This document shows positions 11,240 through 19,990 of a stretch of DNA of 64,000 bases, piece after piece (the first letter of the stretch is position 1; each line of letters opens with the position of its first letter). A program made the translations under genes and the position numbers. The notes under the pieces are model-generated. The model ran no database searches and was not told the DNA's origin. It saw nothing but the letters and a program-made list of their open reading frames with translations. This DNA is from Rhizobium leguminosarum (GTDB lineage Bacteria; Pseudomonadota; Alphaproteobacteria; Rhizobiales; Rhizobiaceae). The stretch is taken from contig NZ_CP016286.1 of assembly GCF_001679785.1 (NCBI RefSeq), positions 558,001 through 622,000 on the forward strand, in the 5' to 3' direction.

Positions 11240-12111
11240 TGGCATTCACAGCGGAGCAATTGGTGGGGAACTCTTCCTTTCTGATGAGCATTCGCTTTTT
11301 GGCTGGGCAGATGCGCGGCATGTTCGATGCCGGTCCGCGGCTGGCGCGGCTGCTTGCCTCCCATCAACGCTGGCTACTGACCCAGACTGCCTATGCCCTC
11401 CACCTGGAATATGATCCGCGCGACCCGACCTCGGGTTTCACCGCCGTTCGGCTGACCGGGCGCATTACCGCGCATAAGGTGGCGAGCCGCAACACCGTGC
11501 TCGCTTTCATCGAAGAACTCTATACCTACCGGTTCATAACCCACACGCCCGGCGACGAGCGGCGGCGGCCACGTCATTTCGAGCCGGCTGACGTCAGCCA
11601 TCAGGGGATGTTTGCCTGGCTTATTTCCAATCTCGGCGCGCTCGACCTGCTCGACGGCGGTCAAAGGGCAGCCTTTTTCCAGGCAAATCCATCACTGATG
11701 CGGCTCATTCAGCCGCGCATTGCCCGCCATTGCCTCGAGGATGCCGCCTGGCGCGAGCCGCCTGAGCAGGTAGCGCTGTTCCTCTGGACGGAAGCCGGCG
11801 GCCTCGTCGTCGACAACTTCATCGCCCGGATGGATATGGCAAGCAGCGAGCCGGGCAGATTGCCCGTCGGCCGTGTCGAAACCCGTGCGCTCGCTGCCGA
11901 TTTCATGATGTCGCGCACCCATCTGCAGCGGCTGCTGGCAAAAGCGGCGCAACGCGGCTGCGTCGGCTGGCAGGACGAGCCGCGCAAGACGCACCTTTGG
12001 ATATCGCGGGATTTCGTCGAGGAATATTGCGCCTGGCAGGCGGTCAAGTTCGCCTATGTCGACGAAGCCTTCGAATGGGCGAAGGCCCAGCTCGAGGAAA
12101 TGGCCATCTGA
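11239..12111 (+). CDS. Unrecognised protein with two winged-helix-like segments
   Basis: The protein has 290 residues from the ATG at 11239, which has GGAGA 9-13 nt upstream; an in-frame ATG at 11161 would add 26 low-complexity residues. I do not recognise the family. The N-terminal third (RFLAGQMRGMFDAGPRLARL through ASRNTVLAFIEELYTYRFIT) looks like a MarR-type helix bundle. The C-terminal part (ETRALAADFMMSRTHLQRLL, AKAAQRGCVGWQDEP, HLWISRDF) reads like a second helix-turn-helix with a beta wing. A DNA-binding regulator is a reasonable guess. No membrane segment or catalytic motif is visible. Confidence 0.6.
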   Translation: MAFTAEQLVGNSSFLMSIRFLAGQMRGMFDAGPRLARLLASHQRWLLTQTAYALHLEYDPRDPTSGFTAVRLTGRITAHKVASRNTVLAFIEELYTYRFITHTPGDERRRPRHFEPADVSHQGMFAWLISNLGALDLLDGGQRAAFFQANPSLMRLIQPRIARHCLEDAAWREPPEQVALFLWTEAGGLVVDNFIARMDMASSEPGRLPVGRVETRALAADFMMSRTHLQRLLAKAAQRGCVGWQDEPRKTHLWISRDFVEEYCAWQAVKFAYVDEAFEWAKAQLEEMAI

Positions 12112-12113
12112 CC

Positions 12114-12207
12114 AGAGCACTTCCAGCAAAAGTGCGCAGCGGTTTTGCGTCCGGAATGCGCGAAAACAAAGAGATAGAGCATTTCCATGACTCGGAAATG
12201 TTCTAGA
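12114..12207. repeat. Rhizobial intergenic mosaic repeat (RIME-like), copy 1
   Basis: The sequence runs from AGAGCACTTCCAGCAAAAG through GCGGTTTTGCGTCCGGAATG to AGAGCATTTCC and GGAAATGTTCTAGA. The same order of blocks (AGAGCA-TTCCAG-AAAAG, GCGGTTTT, GCG-AAAAC, then AGAGC) recurs at 53982-54107 and 57119-57222. The second half can fold back on itself (AGAGCATTTCC with GGAAATGTTCT). Confidence 0.75.
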
Positions 12208-12361
12208 GAACGATCGCCGCTGTACCTGCGCCAATGCGGGATCCGGTATCGGCCGGCTTGACCGAAAGCTCGCGCTCATATTCCCGCGCGGCGCAGACGG
12301 CAACGCGGATATGTTCGAATGTTTCGATGTTGCGCAGAAGCGATATCAGGATCGTCGACAT
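12203..12361 (-). CDS. Small hypothetical protein, 52 residues
   Basis: On the minus strand ATG at 12361 opens MSTILISLLRNIETFEHIRV followed by AVCAAREYERELSVKPAD and ends at a TAG inside the edge of the adjacent repeat. The amphipathic first half (LISLLRNIETFEHIRVA) and the AAREYERE stretch look like real protein. The ribosome site is weak (AAGAG). Function unknown. Confidence 0.45.
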   Translation of the reverse strand: MSTILISLLRNIETFEHIRVAVCAAREYERELSVKPADTGSRIGAGTAAIVL

Positions 12362-12399
12362 GTTGGGGTACTCTTGATACGAAGGGCAGGCGAAGCGCC

Positions 12400-12458
12400 T
12401 ACAGCGCTGGGCGTCTTTTTAGGACGCGCAAAGGACGCTGCGACACGTTGAATTCCTG
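12400..12458. repeat. Short hairpin-rich element resembling a dispersed rhizobial repeat
   Basis: The stretch CTACAGCGCTGGGCGTC, TTTTTAGGACGCGC, AAAGGACGCTGCGACACG, TTGAATTCCTGC resembles, from memory, a dispersed rhizobial intergenic sequence of the form tacagcg...gcgtcc...ggacgcgcaaaggacgctgta. The internal arms GCGTC and GACGC can pair. Only one copy is in this window, so the repeat call is inference. Confidence 0.4.
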
Positions 12459-12459
12459 C

Positions 12460-12651
12460 TCAATATTGCTGGAAGTCCGAAAAAATGGCGTTCGGGCGCG
12501 CCGTGCGGCTGTTGACGCCGGTGCCGCGCGCAATCATCTGTTCGTTCGTGGCAAAGCCGAAACGGCTGTAGCCTTGAGTGGAACGAACCTGGTCGCCGGC
12601 GAGGCGAAGGGTTTCAAACCCGCTATGGATAGGACGAAAACGCTTGTTCAT
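12460..12651 (-). CDS. Small hypothetical protein, 63 residues
   Basis: On the minus strand, ATG at 12651 is preceded by CCAAGGCC and opens MNKRFRPIHSGFETLRLAGD, ending FSDFQQY-stop. The composition is that of a basic, soluble protein with GYSRFGFATNEQMIA in the middle. I do not recognise it. An in-frame start 18 codons upstream is possible but lacks a ribosome site. It shares an intergenic repeat-rich zone with the 52-residue ORF. Confidence 0.4.
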   Translation of the reverse strand: MNKRFRPIHSGFETLRLAGDQVRSTQGYSRFGFATNEQMIARGTGVNSRTARPNAIFSDFQQY

Positions 12652-12782
12652 GGCCTTGGTTCCTGTGATTCCTCCCAAGACACAGCTGATATTGCGATGC
12701 AGCATAGATTCCGCAATGCATCACGGCGGGATGCAGCCATGCGAAAAGCGCATGGATTGATTCACAAATTATTCAACTTTGG

Positions 12783-13685
12783 CTAATTTCTAAGCAAAGA
12801 GAGGGACTTAAGCTTCGCTTGAAAGGCGAGCAGGTCGTTCCAGGCCAGCCGCTTGTTTACAGGTGCGGTTAACAGATCCTGCGGATGCAGGCTGGCTATG
12901 GCAGGAATGACACAGTCCGCAACGGCAATCTCCTTCCAACGGCCGCGCAACCCGTGAATCGTGTCGTTTTCGCCAAAGAAGAAGCGCGCCGAAAAATTGC
13001 CGAGCAGCAGGATCGCCTTCGGTTCGGCAAGCGCGATCTGCCGCTCGATGAAGGGTCGGCAGATGTCCATTTCCGCCGCCGAGGGCGCACGATTGCCAGG
13101 TGGTCGCCAGGGGATGACCTGCGTCAACAGAACGCTCGAGCGCGTCAGTCCGATCGCCGCCAGCATCTTGTCGAACAGCTGGCCGGATTTTCCCGAGAAG
13201 GGCATGCCCTCGCGATCGTCTTCGGCGCTCGGCGCCGAACCGATCACCATGATCCCGCTTTCTGCATCGCCGCTGGCAAAGATGGTCGAGCGGGCACTGT
13301 GCTTGAGGTTGCAGCCGCTGAAGGCTTCGATCGCGGTCTTGAGCTCGACGAGCGAGCGCGCGGTCTCGGCGACGAAGCGCGCCTGCTGCACTGCCTCGCC
13401 GTCCGGGATTGCCGGTTGCGGACCGGACGCCGCGCGTTCGGCAGGCGCTGGGCGCACCGCTGCATTCGGGCGCACCTGTGCCTGACCTGGGGCAGGGCGT
13501 TCCCTAGTGGCGGGACGTTGCTGCTGCGCCTGAGCCGCCGCCGGGCGGCGGGCGGCCTTCATCGCCTCGAACTCGGCGAAGCGGTCGATCGCCTCTTCCT
13601 CCAGCAGCCATTCCACACCGGCATCGGCATGGAAATGCAGAAGCGCTGCGAGCTCGGCTGGGGAAAGGTCGTTGGCGGAGATCAT
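12783..13685 (-). CDS. Uracil-DNA glycosylase, family-4-like, with incomplete Fe-S ligand set
   Basis: The protein has 300 residues; ATG at 13685 opens MISANDLSPAELAALLHFHA. A Pro/Ala/Gln-rich linker (about 60-110) joins this to the catalytic domain. The family-4-type motifs are IMVIGSAPSAEDDREGMPFSG (water-activating region) and SLHPQDLL (DNA-intercalation motif). The enzyme removes uracil from DNA in base excision repair. Family 4 enzymes normally hold a 4Fe-4S cluster by four Cys. Here only GCNLKHSAR and DICRPF keep a Cys at the expected places; the first Cys of the N-terminal pair and the fourth are missing. It follows the Hsp70-like gene by about 70 bp on the same strand. Confidence 0.85.
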   Translation of the reverse strand: MISANDLSPAELAALLHFHADAGVEWLLEEEAIDRFAEFEAMKAARRPAAAQAQQQRPATRERPAPGQAQVRPNAAVRPAPAERAASGPQPAIPDGEAVQQARFVAETARSLVELKTAIEAFSGCNLKHSARSTIFASGDAESGIMVIGSAPSAEDDREGMPFSGKSGQLFDKMLAAIGLTRSSVLLTQVIPWRPPGNRAPSAAEMDICRPFIERQIALAEPKAILLLGNFSARFFFGENDTIHGLRGRWKEIAVADCVIPAIASLHPQDLLTAPVNKRLAWNDLLAFQAKLKSLSLLRN

Positions 13686-13754
13686 ACGGGCAAGCTTAGC
13701 GGAGTGATAGAGGCATTGAAAGGGCACACGGCCGATTGCCCGTCCTCGTCTGCT

Positions 13755-15047
13755 CTATTGCACAGTCCATTGCGCGATGTCGTCGCGTTCGCCGATCAGC
13801 GCCAGGCCATGGGCGATCGACAACAGCTCGCCACCGCTTTCGATCCGGTCGCGCTCGAAGCGTTCGGTAAAGATGCGGCGCACCGCCGGCACGAAGGAGG
13901 TGCCACCAGTTAGGAACACCTTGTCGATCTCCGACGGTTTCGTCTCTGTCTTGTCGAGCACGTCGTCGAGCGCGCCTTCGATGCGGGCGAGATCATCGGC
14001 GATCCAGCCTTCGAAGTCGCTCCGCTTGATGCTGCGATGTCCGCTGCGGCCAAGCGGCGCGAAATCGAAAGGCGCCTCTTCTGCGGCCGAGAGCGCCATC
14101 TTCGTCGCCGACACCGCCTGATAGAGCGGGTAGCCCTCGTCATGATCGATCAGGTCGATGAAGATTTCGAGCTTTTCCGGTTCCAGGCTAGTGCGCACCA
14201 GCTTCTTCAGATCCTCGAATTCGCGCGTCGTCTTAAAGATCGACAGCTGGTTCCAGCGGCCGAAGCTGGAATAGTAGTTGGACGGCACTTCGAGGATCTT
14301 GTCGAAGCTTTTGAAATGGCTGCCCTTGCCGATCAGCGGCGCGACGATGTTGTCGATCATCCTGTAGTCGAAATGGTCGCCGGCGACGCCGACCCCGGAA
14401 TGGCCGATCGGCGTTGCCGTCAGCCTGCCGGCGACGGTCTCGAAGCGGATCAGCGAATAGTCGGTGGTACCGCCGCCGAAATCGGCGACCAGCACGGTGG
14501 CGTCCTGCTTCAGGTTCTGCGCGAAGTAGAACGCGGCGGCGACCGGCTCGTAGACATAGTGGATTTCGGGAAAGCCGAAGCGCGACAGCGCCGCGTTATA
14601 GCGCTCGGTCGCCAGCGCCGGATCGGGGCTGGCGCCGGCAAAGTGCACCGGCCGGCCAGTGACGATGCGACCGACATCCGAAGGCCAGTTGTCACCGGCA
14701 TAATTGCGCAGCCGCCGCACGAAGATCTCCATCAGGTCTTCGAAATTATGCCGCTTGGCGAAAATCAGCGTGCCTTGGAACAGCGCGCTCGCCGCAAAGG
14801 TCTTGATCGACTGCAGAAAGCGACATTCGCCGGGATTGTCGATGAATTGGCGGATCGCCGCATGGCCGGCCTCCACCTTCAGCGCCGAAGCGCCGAGCTG
14901 GGCATCCTTCATGAAGGAAAGCGCCGTGCGCATGCTGTCGGCCGTACCCTCCGTGCTCGTGAACGCCATCGAGCGCGTCGCCCCGCCATCCGCCATGGCG
15001 AGAACCGTATTCGTCGTGCCGAAGTCGAAACCCAGCGCCTGAGCCAT
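13755..15047 (-). CDS. yegD: Hsp70 family protein, nucleotide-binding domain only (YegD-like)
   Basis: The protein has 430 residues. It starts MAQALGFDFGTTNTVLAMAD, the phosphate-1 loop of actin/Hsp70 ATPases. VLVADFGGGTTDYSLIRFE is phosphate-2 and VFLTGGTSFVPAVRRIF the adenosine loop. The C-terminal substrate-binding domain of DnaK is absent, as in E. coli YegD and its relatives. It is probably a cytoplasmic ATPase of unknown client. DnaJ/GrpE partners are not adjacent. Confidence 0.9.
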   Translation of the reverse strand: MAQALGFDFGTTNTVLAMADGGATRSMAFTSTEGTADSMRTALSFMKDAQLGASALKVEAGHAAIRQFIDNPGECRFLQSIKTFAASALFQGTLIFAKRHNFEDLMEIFVRRLRNYAGDNWPSDVGRIVTGRPVHFAGASPDPALATERYNAALSRFGFPEIHYVYEPVAAAFYFAQNLKQDATVLVADFGGGTTDYSLIRFETVAGRLTATPIGHSGVGVAGDHFDYRMIDNIVAPLIGKGSHFKSFDKILEVPSNYYSSFGRWNQLSIFKTTREFEDLKKLVRTSLEPEKLEIFIDLIDHDEGYPLYQAVSATKMALSAAEEAPFDFAPLGRSGHRSIKRSDFEGWIADDLARIEGALDDVLDKTETKPSEIDKVFLTGGTSFVPAVRRIFTERFERDRIESGGELLSIAHGLALIGERDDIAQWTVQ

Positions 15048-15207
15048 GCCCGCACCTCTTCATGCCGATTGTTATTGGAGACGGAGCATCGCTCCGCGAA
15101 GGTCGCGCAGGAGCGCGCCCGGAATCAGGAGGGCGGGTGATGCCACAGGGGCGTGACACATTCAAGGGGGATTGAAGGCTCCTATGCCGCGCAGACACGC
15201 TGCTGTT

Positions 15208-15237
15208 TCCCTCTTCCTTCGCCGGAGAGAAGAGGGA
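15208..15237 (-). terminator. Hairpin downstream of the RND efflux operon
   Basis: TCCCTCTTC at 15208-15216 and GAAGAGGGA at 15229-15237 form a perfect 9-bp stem with a 12-nt loop, about 45 bp after the stop of the pump gene. No T-run follows, so function as a terminator is inferred from position. Confidence 0.4.
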
Positions 15238-15280
15238 GGTCGAAAGGTAAATCGGCAATGCCGAGGCTTGCAGGCGCCCT

Positions 15281-18200
15281 TTACTCGGCGGCCATCGCCC
15301 TTGCCTCTTCCAGCGCCGGCTCCTCGACCTTGTTGTGGCCGATCAGGCGGCCAAGGAAGTTTCCGAAGCGGTCCATCTCGACGAAGATGACCGGGGTGAT
15401 GAAGAGCGTCAGCATCTGCGAGACGATCAGGCCGCCGACGACAGCGATGCCGAGCGGCTGGCGCAGTTCCGAGCTTGCGCCGGTGCCGAGCGCGATCGGC
15501 AGGGCGCCGAGCAGGGCGCAGAAGGTCGTCATCATGATCGGCCGGAAGCGTCGCACGCAGGCTTCGTGGATCGCCACCGTCGCCTTTTCGCCGGTCGTGC
15601 GCATGGTCTCCACCGCCACGTCGATCATCATGATCGCGTTCTTCTTGACGATGCCGATCAGCATCAGCAGGCCGATAAGGGCGATGATCGACAGGTCGAA
15701 ACCCATAATATCAAGCGCCAGCAGCGCACCGAATGCCGCCGCAGGCAAACCGGAGAGAATGGTGAGCGGGTGGATGAAGCTCTCGTAGAGCACGCCGAGC
15801 ACGACATAGATGGTCAGCACCGCCGCCAGGATGAGGTATGGCGTATTGCCCTGAGACTGCTCGAAAATCTCAGCTGTACCGCCATAGGAGGTGAAAACGT
15901 CGGCCGGCATGCTGATTTCCGTCTTGATCTGGTCGATCGCTGCCGTGGCATTGCTCAGCGATACGCCTTCCGGCAGGTTGAAGGAAACGGTGGTCGAGAC
16001 GAGCTGGCCCGTCTGGTTGATTGTCACAGGGCCGACCGTGCGCTCGACATGCGCGAAGTTTGAAAGCGGCACCAGGCTGCCATTGGCCGAGGCGACACGG
16101 ATTTCCGAGAGCTTCTGGTCATCCCAGGGCTTGCTCGTGTCGTATTCGACGATGACGTCGTAGCTGTCGCCGGTCGACTGGATTTCCGCCGCTGCATATC
16201 CGCTGAAGGATTCCTGCAGCGTCGTGCGCAGCGTGTCGTTGTCGACCCCGTAGGCGGCTGCCCGCTCGGTATCGATGACGATATTGGCCTGCAGCGCGTT
16301 GTTCTGGGCGTCCGAGGTCACGTCGGTGAAGAGGCGATCCTTGTGCATCGCCGCTTGGATCTTGCCGGCCCACAGGTTGGTCTGATCAGCACTCAGCGCC
16401 TGCACCACCAGCTGATATTGGCTGGCGGTCTGGCGGCCGCCGAATCGCAGGCTCTGGTTCGGTGTCACGAAGGCCTGCAGGCCGGGGATCTTGTTGATCG
16501 CCGTGCGCAGCTCGCGCAGCGTCTGGTCAAGCGGCGGACGGTCCTTCTTGTCCTTGAGTTCGACGAACATCGAGCCGTTGTTTTGCGGCTTGTTCGGGTT
16601 GCCGCCAATCGTCGACATTACGTGGTTGACCGCCGGGTTGGCCTTGACGGCGGCTGCTGCCTGCTGCTGCAGCGCCTCCATGGCGGAATAGGAAATGTCC
16701 TGCCGGGCCTGCGTGCTGATCGTCAGGCGGCCGATATCTTCCTGTGGGAAGAAGCTCGTCGGCAGCGTCATGAAGAAATAGATCGTCAGTGCCACCGAGC
16801 CGAGGAAAACGCCGAGGATTATGATGCGATGCTGAAGGCACCAGCCGACCGCCCTGTCATAGCCGCGCAGCGTCCGTTCGAAGCCGGCATCGAAGATGCG
16901 GATGATGAGGGGCGGGCGGCTCTGGTGGTTGGACAGACGCGAGGCGAGCATCGGCGTCACGGTCAGCGAGACGATTGCCGAGGAGATGATCGCAATCGCA
17001 ACCACCATGCCGAATTCGTTGAACACGCGGCCGACAACGCCGCCCATCAGCAGGATCGGGATGAAGACCGCGATCAACGAAACCGACATGGAAATGATGG
17101 TGTAGCTGACTTCGCCCGCACCCTTGATCGCCGCTTCCCGCACGGGCATGCCTTCCTCGACATGGCGCAGGATGTTCTCGAGCATGACGATGGCGTCATC
17201 CACCACGAGCCCCACCGCGAGCGTCAGCCCGAGCAGCGAGATGTTGTCGATGCTGTAGCCGAGCACATACATCATGCCGAAGGTCGAGATCAGCGACAGC
17301 GGAACTGCAAGCCCGGGAATGATCGTTGCTGTCGCATGGCCGGTAAAGAGGTAGATGACGAGAACGACGAGGCCGATCGTGAGCAGCAGCGTGAACTTCA
17401 CGTCGGAGATGGCATCGCGAATCGGCTTTGCGGCGTCATTCATGACGACCGTGTTGACGGAGGCCGGGATTTCGGCGTGAAGCTGCGGCAGCTTGGCGTT
17501 GATCGCATCGACGACATCGACCGTATTGGCATCCGGCTGACGCTGGATGGCGAGGATAATGCCACGCTGGCCATCATACCAGCTGCCGGTATACTGGTTC
17601 TCGACACTGTCTTGCACATCGGCAATATCGCCGAGGTGGATCGGCGCGCCGTTCGGATTGGCAATGACGAGCGAACGGAATTGTTCGGCGCTGGTGCGCT
17701 GCGTGTTCGCCGTGATGGTCATGCTCTGCGAATTGTTCTGCAGCGTTCCCACAGGCTGCTGGCTGTTGGCGGCAGCAAGTGCCTTGTTGACGGTGTCGAT
17801 GCCGATGCCGCGGGTCAAAAGCTTGTTGGGATCGACCTCGACGCGCACGGCATAGGCCTGCGCACCGTAGACGCTGACCTGGGCAACGCCGGGAAGCGTC
17901 GAAAGCGACGGCGAGATGATGTTCTCGGCGATGTCGTCAAGCTTGCTGCGCGGCATGGTGTTGCTCTGCACCGAGAGCAACATGACAGGCGCATCGGCGG
18001 GGTTCGTCTTGCGATAACTCGGCGGCGTCGTCAGATTGTCGGGCAGTTGCCGGGTGGCATGCGAAATCGCCGCCTGCACGTCGGCTGCGGCCGCATCGAT
18101 ATTACGACTGAGGTCGAACTGCAGCACGATGCTGGTGCTGCCGAGCGAACTGGAGGCGCTGATTTCGGTGATCCCGGGAATGGTCTCGAACTGCTTGATC

Positions 18201-18397
18201 AGCGGCGTCGAAACCGAGGTCGCCATCGTCTGCGGCGAGGCACCGCTCAACTGTGCCGAAACGTTGATGGTGGGAAAGTCGACCTGCGGTAGCGCTGCGA
18301 CGGGTACGAGCTGATAACCGGCAAGACCGGCCAGAATGACGCCGGTCGCAAGCAGCGTCGTCGCGACGGGGCGCTGGATACAGAAATTCGGGATCAT
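15281..18397 (-). CDS. RND efflux pump inner-membrane subunit (HAE1 / MdtB-MdtC type)
   Basis: The protein has 1038 residues, the family's standard length. It starts MIPNFCIQRPVATTLLATG, with the first of 12 TM helices, and has two large periplasmic loops. TM4 carries the proton-relay Asp pair in TLAVGLVVDDAIVMLEN, and the GxxxGKR-like C-half motif appears as LIGIVKKNAIMMID. The overall wording is nearest the MdtB/MdtC branch. It exports amphiphilic compounds as a trimer with a membrane-fusion protein and an outer-membrane channel. The start overlaps the adaptor gene stop by 4 bp (ATGA), so the two are co-translated. No TolC-like gene lies nearby. Confidence 0.95.
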   Translation of the reverse strand: MIPNFCIQRPVATTLLATGVILAGLAGYQLVPVAALPQVDFPTINVSAQLSGASPQTMATSVSTPLIKQFETIPGITEISASSSLGSTSIVLQFDLSRNIDAAAADVQAAISHATRQLPDNLTTPPSYRKTNPADAPVMLLSVQSNTMPRSKLDDIAENIISPSLSTLPGVAQVSVYGAQAYAVRVEVDPNKLLTRGIGIDTVNKALAAANSQQPVGTLQNNSQSMTITANTQRTSAEQFRSLVIANPNGAPIHLGDIADVQDSVENQYTGSWYDGQRGIILAIQRQPDANTVDVVDAINAKLPQLHAEIPASVNTVVMNDAAKPIRDAISDVKFTLLLTIGLVVLVIYLFTGHATATIIPGLAVPLSLISTFGMMYVLGYSIDNISLLGLTLAVGLVVDDAIVMLENILRHVEEGMPVREAAIKGAGEVSYTIISMSVSLIAVFIPILLMGGVVGRVFNEFGMVVAIAIISSAIVSLTVTPMLASRLSNHQSRPPLIIRIFDAGFERTLRGYDRAVGWCLQHRIIILGVFLGSVALTIYFFMTLPTSFFPQEDIGRLTISTQARQDISYSAMEALQQQAAAAVKANPAVNHVMSTIGGNPNKPQNNGSMFVELKDKKDRPPLDQTLRELRTAINKIPGLQAFVTPNQSLRFGGRQTASQYQLVVQALSADQTNLWAGKIQAAMHKDRLFTDVTSDAQNNALQANIVIDTERAAAYGVDNDTLRTTLQESFSGYAAAEIQSTGDSYDVIVEYDTSKPWDDQKLSEIRVASANGSLVPLSNFAHVERTVGPVTINQTGQLVSTTVSFNLPEGVSLSNATAAIDQIKTEISMPADVFTSYGGTAEIFEQSQGNTPYLILAAVLTIYVVLGVLYESFIHPLTILSGLPAAAFGALLALDIMGFDLSIIALIGLLMLIGIVKKNAIMMIDVAVETMRTTGEKATVAIHEACVRRFRPIMMTTFCALLGALPIALGTGASSELRQPLGIAVVGGLIVSQMLTLFITPVIFVEMDRFGNFLGRLIGHNKVEEPALEEARAMAAE

Positions 18398-19701
18398 TGC
18401 TGAGCTCCCACCGCGATTGTCTCGGAGGGCTGCTGTTGCCGAGGCTCTTCCGCGGAGGCGACATCAAGCGCCTTTTCGTCGAACTGCTCGTTGATCGCCT
18501 GCTGGTCGCTGAGCTGGCCCTGGCCCTCGACGACGACGTGATCGCCTGCCTGAAGACCCGATTCTATGGCGGTGAAGCCGCCATTTGCGCGGGCAACGGT
18601 GACGGCCGTCAGATGCGATTTGCCGTCCTTGGCGACGAAGGCGAAGAAACCCTCCGGGCCGGGGCTGACGGCAACCGTCGGCACCACCACCTGCTGTTCG
18701 TCATTGTTGAAATGCACGACGATGTTGACCGACTGGCCGGGCCAGAGCGCGCCGGAGGCATTCTCGAATTTCGCCTTGGCGAGGATCGTGCCCGAGGCGG
18801 TGTCGACCGTGTTGTCGTAGAAGCTGATCTCGCCCTTTCGGACTTGCCCCTTGGTGGAATTGGGGGCGGTGCTGACTTCGACCGGACCGCTTGCCAAAGC
18901 GCTCTTCAGCTCCCGCAGGTAGCGTTCTTGCAGGTGGAATTTCACATAGATCGGGTCGTATTTCGCAATGGTGACGATTGCCGAGCCGGCATTGAGGAAG
19001 GCGCCCTTGCTGACGGCGATATCGCCAAGCCGGCCATCGAAGGGGGCGCGGATGTCGGTGTGCTCCAGCAGGATCTGGTCGGAGGCCAGCGACGCCTTGT
19101 CGGCATCGACCGTGGCTGCGGCGGTATCGCGGGCGGCGACCGCCTGGTCGAGGCTCTGCTGAGTGCCGGCCTTCTCGTTGAAGAGGTCCTGCGCGCGCGT
19201 CAATGCGGTCTCGGCTTCCGAAAGGGTTGCCGCGTCGCGCACGATCATCGCATTGTCCTTCTCGACGGTCGCCTTGGCCGTCCGGTCGTCCAGCTTGGCG
19301 ATCAGGTCGCCGGCTTTCACGGTCGCCCCATCCTGCGCATCGATGCTGACGATCAAGCCCTGTTCCTGTGCGGCAATCGTCGTATTGTCATCGGCATCGG
19401 CCCAGCCGGTCGCCGTCACATCCATCGGCAGCGTCGTTTTCACGGCGGCGACGGTCTTGACGACGGTCGGGCCGCCGCCGCCGCGTCTGCGCCCGCCGCC
19501 CTGATGTTGGCCACCGTCTTGCGCCTGATTGGCCTGCTGATCGGCTTGCGCCTGCTGCCCGCCGTCATTGCCGCCGGCCGGCTGCTTGATGAACTGCGAG
19601 AGGTAGGGAATGCGGGAGGCATAAGGGACCAGATTCCCGAATTGCCAGACGCCGATGGCGGCAATCGCGATAACGCTGACGGTGATCCAAAATTTCTTCA
19701 T
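18394..19701 (-). CDS. RND pump periplasmic adaptor (HlyD/MdtA family)
   Basis: The protein has 435 residues. An N-terminal membrane anchor (KKFWITVSVIAIAAIGVWQFG) precedes an unusual Gln/Gly/Arg-rich spacer (about 45-75, QAQADQQANQAQDGGQHQGG type). The lipoyl half-motifs (AQEQGLIVSIDAQDGATVKAGDLIAKLDD and DIRAPFDGRLGDIAVSKGAF), the alpha-hairpin (about 145-215, Ala-rich) and the beta-barrel follow in the usual order. It bridges the pump at 15281-18397 and an outer-membrane channel. The ATGA overlap with the pump gene marks an operon. Confidence 0.93.
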   Translation of the reverse strand: MKKFWITVSVIAIAAIGVWQFGNLVPYASRIPYLSQFIKQPAGGNDGGQQAQADQQANQAQDGGQHQGGGRRRGGGGPTVVKTVAAVKTTLPMDVTATGWADADDNTTIAAQEQGLIVSIDAQDGATVKAGDLIAKLDDRTAKATVEKDNAMIVRDAATLSEAETALTRAQDLFNEKAGTQQSLDQAVAARDTAAATVDADKASLASDQILLEHTDIRAPFDGRLGDIAVSKGAFLNAGSAIVTIAKYDPIYVKFHLQERYLRELKSALASGPVEVSTAPNSTKGQVRKGEISFYDNTVDTASGTILAKAKFENASGALWPGQSVNIVVHFNNDEQQVVVPTVAVSPGPEGFFAFVAKDGKSHLTAVTVARANGGFTAIESGLQAGDHVVVEGQGQLSDQQAINEQFDEKALDVASAEEPRQQQPSETIAVGAQQ

Positions 19702-19832
19702 GGGCGGGAACCGGTCTTGAGCAAGGTTGCAAACTTTATGCTCTGATTGAGCTGCTTATATTGCGGCGCAAAAAGGACATAATTCCCGGTGTGCGATCAC
19801 TAAGTGGTTATAATGGCTTAAAATTTTGTAAT

Positions 19833-19850
19833 GAATATTCCGTAATATTC
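19833..19850. promoter_or_regulatory. AT-rich inverted repeat upstream of the RND operon
   Basis: GAATATT-CCGT-AATATTC is a perfect 7-bp inverted repeat in an AT-rich 290-bp spacer between the RND adaptor and the phosphotransferase. Its position about 130 bp before the adaptor start fits an operator for a pump repressor or an upstream promoter element. No local regulator gene of the TetR type is present. Confidence 0.4.
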
Positions 19851-19990
19851 AAATTATACTAATATAGATCCAGTGTAGTCCGATGCCGTCCGACGGCGGC
19901 GGCGAGGGTTGGTTCGCCAGATGACGATGCCGACCCGTATGCCGTCCATCGCGCGGAAGAACACGGAAAAACGAGAGAAGGCAAGTCGTC

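Noticed and set aside
16343..18292. 649-codon plus-strand open frame opposite the RND pump
   Set aside because: Antisense shadow; amino-acid composition is not protein-like.
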